Assembly (NCBI GenBank): GCA_001751155.1
Contig: MAXR01000331.1
Span: 1-6,092 of the forward strand
Length of the DNA: 6,092 nt
Source of the DNA: Desulfuromonadales bacterium C00003068
Lineage (GTDB): Bacteria > Desulfobacterota > Desulfuromonadia > Desulfuromonadales > Desulfuromonadaceae
Reading direction: 5' to 3'
Below are positions 1-4,668 of the stretch, in pieces. Positions within the stretch are counted from its first letter, which is position 1. The number at the start of each line of letters is the position of its first letter. Made by a program: the position numbers and the translations under genes. The notes under the pieces were generated by a model. The model made no database searches. It saw only the letters and a list, made by a program, of their open reading frames with translations, and had not been told where the DNA came from.

Positions 1-115
1 GTGGTGGAGGGATTGGCCCTTTGAAACCACAGCAACCGATCCCTGAGCCGTTTCCACGGTATTGGGATGCCAGGTGCTAATTCCAACCCCCTTTTGGGGG
101 AAAGATGAGACGGAG
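1..115 (+). ncRNA. SAM-I (S-box) riboswitch aptamer, 5' end cut by window edge
   Basis: This RNA senses S-adenosylmethionine and controls metX just downstream. The S-box core is plain: GGAGGGATTGGCCC, then GAAACC, GCAACC, AGGTGCTAATTCC and the closing GAAAGATGAGA. Visible helices are P2 (1-5 with 26-30, inner 9-11 with 17-19), P3 (39-43 with 64-68 and 48-51 with 56-59) and P4 (87-91 with 96-100, TTTT loop). The P2 loop TTGG at 13-16 can pair with CCAA at 83-86, which is the family's pseudoknot. The 5' strand of P1 lies before base 1, so the element starts a little outside the window, and so does its promoter. Confidence 0.93.
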
Positions 116-167
116 TCTTACGATACCCGTATCCATCGACGTATTCGCAAGGCCCCATTCATCTTTT
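100..167 (+). promoter_or_regulatory. Antiterminator pairing of the SAM switch
   Basis: AAAGATGA at 101-108, part of the 3' end of the aptamer, is exactly complementary to TCATCTTT at 159-166. G-U pairs can extend it by one on each side. This helix would consume the left arm edge and loop of the terminator at 152-176. The inferred mechanism is that low SAM allows this pairing and read-through into metX. High SAM locks the 3' strand into P1 and frees the terminator. Confidence 0.7.
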
Positions 168-187
168 GAGTGGGGCTTTTTTATTTT
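149..187 (+). terminator. Intrinsic terminator controlled by the SAM riboswitch
   Basis: GCCCCATTC (152-160) pairs with GAGTGGGGC (168-176), with one G-U pair and a 7-base loop. It is followed by TTTTTT at 177-182 and then ATTTT. It sits between the aptamer and the metX start codon, as expected for a transcription-terminating S-box leader. Confidence 0.9.
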
Positions 188-221
188 CCCCCACGCCTTT
201 TTTGCGTTATGGGAGCTGTTT

Positions 222-1337
222 GTGTCTACAGCGATTGAATTGGTTACAACTCAAACCGTCACCATCGATCACGAGCTTCGCTTGGAGAGTGGTCGTTTGC
301 TTGGCCCACTTACCATTGCCTATGAAACCTATGGTGAGTTGAATGCTCAGGGTGATAACGCGATTTTGGTGACTCATGCGTGGACAGGTGATGCCCATGC
401 TGCGGGTCGTCATCATGAGGATGATCGCAAGCCGGGGTGGTGGGATAACCTCATTGGTCCCGGTAAAGTCCTCGATACCGATAAATATCAGGTGATCTGT
501 TCGAATGTGATTGGTTCGTGCAAAGGTTCAACAGGACCAACTAGTATCAATCCCGCTACGGGGCGACCTTATCGCCTCAACTTCCCCATTGTGATGGTGC
601 GCGATATGGTGCGCGCACAAAAGTTACTGATGGATGAGATCGGCGTGACCAAGTTGGTGACGGTGATCGGTGGCAGTATGGGTGCCATGCAAGCGCTGGA
701 GTGGGGGGTTGTTTATCCTGATTTTGTCCGCTCTATTATCCCCATCGCCGGTACAGGACGCACCTCGCCGATGGCTATCTCATTGAATGCTTTGGCGCGC
801 CAAGCGATCTATAATGATCCGCTGTGGAAAAAGGGTAATTATAAGCCTGAACATCCACCGATGAGTGGTTTCGCTTTAGCGCGATCAGTGGGTCACATCT
901 CGTTCTTGTCGGAAGAGTCGATGGCGTTGAAGTTTGGCCGTCGATTTTCAGCCCGCGACGGTTTGTTTGATCTGTTCGGTCAGTTTGAGGTGGAGCGTTA
1001 CCTTGAATATAACGGCAACAGCTTTCCCAGTCGCTTTGATTGTAATTCGTTTTTGTATTTGGCGAAGTCGCTTGATCTGTTTGATGTAGCTCGTGAGACC
1101 GGTAGTTTAGAGGACGGTTTAGAGCCGTTGGCGTGTCCGTCGTTGTGGTTTGCCTTTAGCTCTGATTGGTTGTATCGCCCTGAACAAACCGAAGAGGTGG
1201 TGGAAGCTTTACGTCAGTTGGACAAGCCTGTTGAGTATCACCTTATCGAGTCCGATTATGGCCATGACTCTTTTTTGGTTGAACCCGAAAAGTTCACCCC
1301 CCATGTGGCGCAATTCCTTGGCCGTTTAGAGGGCTGA
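222..1337 (+). CDS. metX: Homoserine O-acyltransferase MetX (probably acetyltransferase)
   Basis: This cytoplasmic alpha/beta-hydrolase-fold enzyme transfers an acyl group from acyl-CoA to homoserine, the first committed step of methionine synthesis. From the GTG at 222 it is 371 residues, normal for the family. The catalytic triad is visible: Ser152 in GGSMGA, Asp315 in FSSDWLY and His348 in YGHDSF. The THAWTGDAH segment (about 51-59) forms the oxyanion region. I chose GTG 222 because GGGAG lies at 211-215, six bases upstream, and the protein then opens [13 protein letters not shown]. The frame is open back to an ATG at 105, but that start lies in the riboswitch and reads through its terminator. 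Leu317, two residues after the catalytic Asp, is where succinyl-specific Pseudomonas-type MetX carries Arg as I recall. I therefore infer acetyl-CoA use. No metW follows. Regulation is by the SAM riboswitch in the leader. Confidence 0.95.
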   Translation: MSTAIELVTTQTVTIDHELRLESGRLLGPLTIAYETYGELNAQGDNAILVTHAWTGDAHAAGRHHEDDRKPGWWDNLIGPGKVLDTDKYQVICSNVIGSCKGSTGPTSINPATGRPYRLNFPIVMVRDMVRAQKLLMDEIGVTKLVTVIGGSMGAMQALEWGVVYPDFVRSIIPIAGTGRTSPMAISLNALARQAIYNDPLWKKGNYKPEHPPMSGFALARSVGHISFLSEESMALKFGRRFSARDGLFDLFGQFEVERYLEYNGNSFPSRFDCNSFLYLAKSLDLFDVARETGSLEDGLEPLACPSLWFAFSSDWLYRPEQTEEVVEALRQLDKPVEYHLIESDYGHDSFLVEPEKFTPHVAQFLGRLEG

Positions 1338-1344
1338 TTTTAGT

Positions 1345-1503
1345 CTAAAAAAGATTGAGCTGCTTTTTCGGTTGTGGCTTTAATTTGAACGGCCGTGGTG
1401 AAAAACGGGGGCATTCGAGCAGTTTGCAACCAGCGGGCTGGCGGCAGCTGCGAATACATTTTTCGCATAGTGGATTGAATTGATCAACGTATTCTGATTT
1501 CAC
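1345..1503 (-). CDS. Small Cys-rich protein of unknown function, downstream of mnmH
   Basis: This minus-strand frame of 52 residues starts at a GTG (1503-1501) and stops at TAG (1347-1345). GAGGAGG at 1515-1509 sits five bases before the start, the best Shine-Dalgarno in the window. The product has five cysteines, C13, C16, C20, C26 and C31, spaced C-x2-C-x3-C-x5-C-x4-C. A basic, proline-rich tail follows (PRFSPRPFK, 32-40) and the protein ends in NLF. There is no signal peptide or membrane segment, so it should be cytoplasmic. The pattern suggests a metal or Fe-S binding knuckle, but I cannot name the family or function. It begins 25 bases after the mnmH stop on the same strand, so the two are probably co-transcribed. 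Only seven bases separate its stop from the metX stop, and no terminator is visible between them. An overlapping GTG two bases upstream meets TGA at once and is not the start. Confidence 0.72.
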   Translation of the reverse strand: MKSEYVDQFNPLCEKCIRSCRQPAGCKLLECPRFSPRPFKLKPQPKKQLNLF

Positions 1504-1528
1504 ACTTTCCTCCTCGACATAGTGATTG

Positions 1529-2590
1529 CTATGCTGCCGGTTCGGTGGCTAAAATAGTTTTAGCAGCCGCTAGTAGTTCCGTGTGGTCGTCGTTAAAGGG
1601 GTCAATCTCAACCGTGATTCGATTGTCGGGTTTGGTATGGCAATAGAGCGGATCGTAATATTTCAACATCAGTTCAGAAACCAGTTCGTGCCAATTTTTC
1701 TGGCGCAACAATTCGAGCATATTTTCAACTTCAGTTATGCCCAATCGGCGCTGTAGTGACTGAATCGGTTGAATAAATGTTTCTTCGGCAAGTTCTGATA
1801 CCGTATAATCTTCTAAAATAATTTGAATGCGCTTCCCGAAATCTGTTTCAAGCCATAACGTTCTTTCAGTTTGCAGGCTTTGAAAAAAACGCGCTGGTAA
1901 AATAATCTTACCAATATGACGGCTCTCCCCTTCAGTTAATGCCCAGCTCCCTTTTGGCACGCTTTGTAGGGCATCCCATAACAGCGATTCAAATTGTTTT
2001 TGCCCTGGTTGTTGACCAAGGCCGACACCACCAAATGCACTGCCTCGGTGATTGGCGAGTCCTTCAAGGTCAATTACAGGGTGGTTTTGCTGTGAGAGTT
2101 GTTGCAGCACACGTGTTTTGCCAACACCTGTTAAACCGCGCAACACCATCATGCGGCCCCAATCACCGTGATCAAAAAAATCGACGACATGACGACGAAA
2201 GGCTTTGTGGCCACCACGTAATTGAAAAGCTGGAAAGCCAGCAAGCTGTAAAAATGCGGTCATAGCTCGACTACGCAGGCCACCGCGCCAGCAAAAGATG
2301 ATAATAGGACGGCGCTGGTTGGTGCGCAGGCTGTTAATCGTTTGGATTAGTTGCGGGATCTTGGGCGCAACCAGTTCGACACCGCGAATGCGGGCAATGT
2401 CAGAGCCTTGTTCTTTATATAAGGTACCAATTTCGACGCGTTCGGCATCATTAAGGATAGGGACGTTCACAGCTCCAGGGATGGATGCCTCGTTAAATTC
2501 TAACGCAGTGCGAACATCAACCAGCAGGGCGCCATCAGCGCGCCGTTTCAGGGCTGTTTCAATATCGACAATAAAGGAATCATTAAACAT
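1529..2590 (-). CDS. mnmH: tRNA 2-selenouridine synthase MnmH (SelU/YbbB)
   Basis: This cytoplasmic enzyme replaces sulfur by selenium in 2-thiouridine at the wobble position of certain tRNAs. It works via a geranylated intermediate and takes selenium from selenophosphate made by SelD. The protein is 353 residues, close to E. coli YbbB. An N-terminal rhodanese domain (about 8-135) shows LVDVRTALEF, the QGSD stretch, and the active cysteine C100 in FCWRGG. A P-loop domain follows, with GLTGVGKT at 152-159 and the family signature DLEGLANHRGSAFG at 174-187. Near the C-terminus YYDPLY matches the YYDPMY of E. coli. The ATG start has only a weak Shine-Dalgarno, but it places DVR at residue 25, much as in E. 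coli. It is divergent from the atp operon and followed by a small Cys-rich gene. No selD or selA lies in the window. The gene implies that the organism uses selenium. Confidence 0.95.
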   Translation of the reverse strand: MFNDSFIVDIETALKRRADGALLVDVRTALEFNEASIPGAVNVPILNDAERVEIGTLYKEQGSDIARIRGVELVAPKIPQLIQTINSLRTNQRRPIIIFCWRGGLRSRAMTAFLQLAGFPAFQLRGGHKAFRRHVVDFFDHGDWGRMMVLRGLTGVGKTRVLQQLSQQNHPVIDLEGLANHRGSAFGGVGLGQQPGQKQFESLLWDALQSVPKGSWALTEGESRHIGKIILPARFFQSLQTERTLWLETDFGKRIQIILEDYTVSELAEETFIQPIQSLQRRLGITEVENMLELLRQKNWHELVSELMLKYYDPLYCHTKPDNRITVEIDPFNDDHTELLAAAKTILATEPAA

Positions 2591-2632
2591 AGATAGGTAT
2601 CATTCTTGAGTGGGGCAAATAAAAGTTGATGA

Positions 2633-2650
2633 AGTGTAGCAGAATGGTTA
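2633..2650 (-). promoter_or_regulatory. Possible mnmH promoter (extended -10)
   Basis: Read on the minus strand, TGCTACACT (2641-2633) has the form of an extended -10 (TGnTAnAnT). It lies about 43 bases before the mnmH start codon. The -35 region is poor (TTCAAC at a 17-base spacing). This is a weak call based only on consensus resemblance. Confidence 0.3.
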
Positions 2651-2674
2651 CCCGAGTTGAAAGGACGATTTTCC

Positions 2675-2738
2675 TTAATTGGCAAGAAAGGTCAGATTTT
2701 AATTGGCTGACTGGGGTTGTCTTGATGGTGCTATTGGC
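2675..2738 (+). repeat. Repeated TTAATTGGC / ATTGGC words upstream of atp
   Basis: TTAATTGGC occurs at 2675-2683 and again at 2699-2707, 24 bases apart. A third ATTGGC at 2733-2738 lies inside the palindrome at 2732-2745. All three are in the same orientation in the divergent mnmH/atpZ spacer. They could be binding sites for a regulator, but short AT-rich words recur by chance and no known regulator is recognised. Confidence 0.3.
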
Positions 2739-2745
2739 ACCAATA
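2732..2745. promoter_or_regulatory. Palindrome TATTGG-CA-CCAATA, possible operator
   Basis: The arms TATTGG and CCAATA are exact reverse complements around a two-base centre. The site lies 35 bases upstream of the -35 hexamer of the putative atp promoter, in the divergent spacer. That position would suit an activator or a regulator acting on both genes. I do not match it to a known operator. The symmetry is seen; the function is inferred. Confidence 0.35.
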
Positions 2746-2780
2746 AACACCGTCAAACTGTATACAATGTAGAAAACAAA

Positions 2781-2809
2781 TTGACACATAGTGGTCGTCG
2801 TGGTACAAA
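2781..2809 (+). promoter_or_regulatory. Probable sigma70-type promoter of the atp operon
   Basis: TTGACA at 2781-2786 matches the -35 consensus exactly. A 17-base spacer leads to TACAAA at 2804-2809, a 4/6 match to the -10, preceded by TGG, so it also has the extended -10 TG. Transcription would begin near 2816, giving a leader of about 40 bases before atpZ. This is the best promoter-like sequence in the divergent region. Confidence 0.6.
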
Positions 2810-2855
2810 ACCGCGTTTGTAATAGACATTGAAATTGGGAAGAAAGAAGGCTCAC

Positions 2856-3131
2856 ATGACCCACGATGATAAAGCAAAAAGGGCAGCTGAGCGTCGTGAG
2901 CTATATAAATCACTTGGATTTCTCTCAAGCGTTGGTATCTGCATGGTCGCCTCGATTCTTATCGGCATGGCTATGGGGTACTATCTGGATCAGTGGCTCG
3001 GAACCGAACCTTGGATGTTGTTGATTTTTCTTGGTTTTGGTATTGTCTCTGGTTTTCGGAATATTTTCATCCTGACTAACCGCGAACTGCGACGTCAGAA
3101 ACAGGAAAATAGTGACAACCGTGAGCGATAA
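2856..3131 (+). CDS. atpZ: AtpZ/AtpI-family protein (F-ATPase gene 1, PF09527-like)
   Basis: This is a 91-residue inner-membrane protein with two predicted helices (about 20-43 and 53-73). A charged N-terminus precedes them and a basic, hydrophilic C-terminus follows. The stretch GYYLDQWLGTEPW (41-53) after helix 1 is typical of the ATPase gene 1 family, with an acidic residue, D45, at the helix end. The family is found first in many F-type ATP synthase operons. It has been linked to Mg2+/Ca2+ supply or to assembly together with AtpI, and the exact job is unsettled. I chose ATG 2856 because AAGAAGG at 2844-2850 is five bases upstream. A TTG at 2829 would add nine residues but lacks a ribosome site. 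Its 3' end overlaps atpI by 20 bases, which suggests translational coupling. Confidence 0.86.
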   Translation: MTHDDKAKRAAERRELYKSLGFLSSVGICMVASILIGMAMGYYLDQWLGTEPWMLLIFLGFGIVSGFRNIFILTNRELRRQKQENSDNRER

Positions 3132-3489
3132 CGATGATCAATTGCTGGGGCAAATAGCTCGGCGTAATTGGATTATTTTGCTCGGGCTTGTTGCTGCAAG
3201 CTTACTGTTTAGGAATAAAGATCTTACCATCGGTGTTGCTAGTGGTGGTTTGGTTGCAGTATGTGGCTATCAATGGTTACATCGCTCGCTGACAAGGGCT
3301 CTTGCTGAGTCGGGTCAGCCAGCGGTTAAAGGGTTTCAAGTTAGTTATATTCTCAGACTGGCTGCTCTGGCAGTCATGCTGGTATTACTAATTGCGGTGG
3401 TTAAAGTGAATCCACTCGGACTTATTATTGGACTTTCAGTTGTGGTGATCAATATTATGTTGACCACAGTTATGCGCGCTATCAAGTAG
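3112..3489 (+). CDS. atpI: ATP synthase subunit I (AtpI-like membrane protein)
   Basis: This is a small, basic, hydrophobic protein of 125 residues with four predicted membrane helices (about 19-34, 38-56, 79-98, 101-120). Family AtpI proteins are not part of the finished enzyme. They help assemble the c-ring or stabilise Fo. Identification rests on topology, size and position directly before atpB, because sequence motifs in this family are weak. The start is GTG 3112 with AGGA at 3103-3106 upstream. A second in-frame GTG at 3121 has no ribosome site. The start lies inside the end of atpZ. The stop codon TAG is the beginning of the atpB Shine-Dalgarno TAGGGAGG. Confidence 0.82.
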   Translation: MTTVSDNDDQLLGQIARRNWIILLGLVAASLLFRNKDLTIGVASGGLVAVCGYQWLHRSLTRALAESGQPAVKGFQVSYILRLAALAVMLVLLIAVVKVNPLGLIIGLSVVVINIMLTTVMRAIK

Positions 3490-3504
3490 GGAGGCACGAC
3501 TTAA

Positions 3505-4179
3505 ATGGTACATCCTTTTTTATTACTACAATGGGTTGAACAACAACTAAACACTCACATTGGCCAGCATGTGACCTATACGTGGTTGGTTATGCTGATT
3601 TTGTTTGCGGTGGCATTCATCGCATCACGTGGAATCAAAATGGTTCCAAGTGGCTGGCAAAACCTAATGGAGAGTGTGGTTGGCGGCATTGAAAACCTGA
3701 TGGTTGAAACCATGGGGCCTAAGGGCAAGACATACTTCCCATTGATCGCAACCTTTTCACTGTTTATTTTGGTATCCAACCTCATCGGTTTGGTTCCTGG
3801 AATGTACCCTCCAACAGCGGATCTTAATACCAATGCGGCCTTAGCTCTGACTGCTTTTTCTATGACCCATATCATTGGTGTTAAAGAGCACGGCATCGGC
3901 TATCTCAAGCATTTCATGGGTCCTATTGCTGTGTTGGCACCGTTGATTTTCATCATTGAAATCATTGGCCATTTGGCCCGGCCACTTTCATTATCGTTAC
4001 GTCTGTTTGGTAACATGTACGGTCATGAAATTGTCTTGATGATTTTCTTTGCCTTGGTGCCACTGTTCCTCCCTGTTCCAATGATGTTGATGGGTGTTCT
4101 GGTTTCATTTATTCAGGCATTCGTTTTCACCTTGCTGGCAATGATCTACATTGCTGGGGCGTTGGAAGAGGCGCATTAA
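3505..4179 (+). CDS. atpB: F-type ATP synthase subunit a
   Basis: This integral membrane stator subunit forms the two ion half-channels facing the c-ring. It is 224 residues, a normal short form of the family. The essential arginine is R166 in [13 protein letters not shown]175 matches E. coli Glu219, and Q204 in SFIQAFVF matches Gln252. At the positions of E. coli Gly218 and His245 this protein has H174 and G197. This swapped pair is also found in mitochondrial and other a subunits. The segments [21 protein letters not shown] (about 79-99) and the final [15 protein letters not shown] are typical. The Shine-Dalgarno GGGAGG at 3489-3494 lies ten bases before the ATG. The whole protein resembles Geobacter AtpB from memory, which supports the proposed lineage. 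Confidence 0.97.
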   Translation: MVHPFLLLQWVEQQLNTHIGQHVTYTWLVMLILFAVAFIASRGIKMVPSGWQNLMESVVGGIENLMVETMGPKGKTYFPLIATFSLFILVSNLIGLVPGMYPPTADLNTNAALALTAFSMTHIIGVKEHGIGYLKHFMGPIAVLAPLIFIIEIIGHLARPLSLSLRLFGNMYGHEIVLMIFFALVPLFLPVPMMLMGVLVSFIQAFVFTLLAMIYIAGALEEAH

Positions 4180-4189
4180 TTTCGTTCTT

Positions 4190-4228
4190 AACGTTTATAC
4201 GTTTTGATAAGTCCTATATTGTATAGGA
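4190..4228 (+). repeat. Two small hairpins in the atpB-atpE spacer
   Basis: AACGT-TTAT-ACGTT (4190-4203) is a five-base-pair hairpin. TCCTATA-TTG-TATAGGA (4212-4228) is a perfect seven-base-pair inverted repeat. Both lie in the 85-base gap between atpB and atpE, while the other atp junctions are tight or overlapping. In the mRNA they could stabilise or mark a processing point that sets off the highly translated atpE segment. They are AT-rich and not strong. Confidence 0.5.
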
Positions 4229-4240
4229 AAAATAACCCAC

Positions 4241-4264
4241 TTTTTTTGTTTCAAGGAGATTCAC
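4241..4264 (+). promoter_or_regulatory. U-rich translation enhancer and ribosome site of atpE
   Basis: A run of ten T in eleven bases (4241-4251) directly precedes AAGGAG at 4253-4258, which is six bases before the atpE ATG. E. coli atpE is known to have a U-rich enhancer in the same place that raises c-subunit translation, probably through ribosomal protein S1. By analogy this element would help make the excess of subunit c that the ring needs. Confidence 0.6.
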
Positions 4265-4531
4265 ATGACATTTTTCGCATGGTGTATGATCGCAGCTGGT
4301 TTCGGTATGGCAATTGGTTCTTTCGGTACAGGTCTTGGTCAAGGTCTTGCTATTAAAGCTGCCGTTGAAGGTGTTGCTCGCAACCCTAGCGCAAGCGGTA
4401 AAATCCTTACTACTATGATGATCGGTCTTGCAATGATCGAGTCACTTGCTATCTACGTATTCGTTGTAGCAATGATCATCTTGTTCGCTAACCCATTCAC
4501 CGAGCAGGTAATGGCATTAGCTGGTAAGTAA
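4265..4531 (+). CDS. atpE: F-type ATP synthase subunit c
   Basis: This 88-residue hairpin protein oligomerises into the rotor ring that carries ions across the membrane. Helix 1 (about 5-34) is glycine-rich, with G12, G14, G18, G21, G23, G25 and G27. The polar loop holds R39-N40-P41, which contacts F1. Helix 2 (about 47-76) carries the ion-binding carboxylate E59 in [11 protein letters not shown]. Compared with the Na+-binding c subunit of Ilyobacter, gap-free alignment keeps Q26, E59, S60 and Y64. It has L61 where that protein has Thr67, so the sodium site is incomplete. Coupling ion is therefore uncertain, with H+ more likely. Codon choice looks biased toward GGT, GCT and CTT, as expected for a highly expressed gene. 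It is the last gene of the operon: a terminator follows and no atpF, H, A, G, D or C comes after it. Confidence 0.97.
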   Translation: MTFFAWCMIAAGFGMAIGSFGTGLGQGLAIKAAVEGVARNPSASGKILTTMMIGLAMIESLAIYVFVVAMIILFANPFTEQVMALAGK

Positions 4532-4554
4532 TCAGCGCGAACATAGTTTTACTG

Positions 4555-4588
4555 AAAAAGGCACTCCCCTATGGGGGGTGCCTTTTTT
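4555..4588 (+). terminator. Intrinsic terminator of the atp operon
   Basis: GGCACTCCCC (4560-4569) pairs with GGGGGGTGCC (4573-4582) around a TAT loop, with one G-U pair. Six T follow at 4583-4588. Five A before the stem would let it act on the other strand as well. It lies 24 bases after the atpE stop, so it ends the Fo operon and separates it from the cyclase gene. Confidence 0.93.
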
Positions 4589-4668
4589 GTTTATGTACAA
4601 CAATTCAACTGAATGTTATTTTAACGAGACGTTGAAGGGTGAGATTGATCAATCAAGAGGCATCCAAA

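Noticed and set aside
207..416. Open frame on the minus strand over the metX start
   Set aside because: It lies opposite a strong metX coding sequence, has no ribosome site and its product resembles nothing known.
1347..1370. AAAAAG...CTTTTT inverted repeat as a bidirectional terminator between metX and the small gene
   Set aside because: The stem is only A/T pairs plus one G-C and lies inside the small coding sequence, so it is too weak to call.
1939..2609. Two plus-strand open frames across mnmH
   Set aside because: They are antisense to clear MnmH motifs (P-loop and rhodanese active site) and their products are low in recognisable features.
2734..2768. Second atp promoter TTGGCA with TACAAT
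   Set aside because: The hexamers are good but 23 bases apart, too far for sigma70. The sequence is better listed as part of the palindrome.
2583..2928. Minus-strand open frames in the mnmH/atpZ spacer
   Set aside because: They overlap the putative atp promoter and the atpZ start and lack ribosome sites. The region reads as regulatory.
3576..3896. Minus-strand open frame within atpB
   Set aside because: It is antisense to conserved AtpB sequence and shows no protein-like features.
4204..4227. Internal promoter before atpE (TTGATA and TATAGG)
   Set aside because: The spacing is only 12 bases and no better -10/-35 pair with 16-18 bases was found.
4212..4251. Hairpin plus T run between atpB and atpE as a terminator
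   Set aside because: The T run starts 12 bases after the hairpin and the stem is AT-rich, so it does not fit an intrinsic terminator. The T run is better explained as the atpE enhancer.
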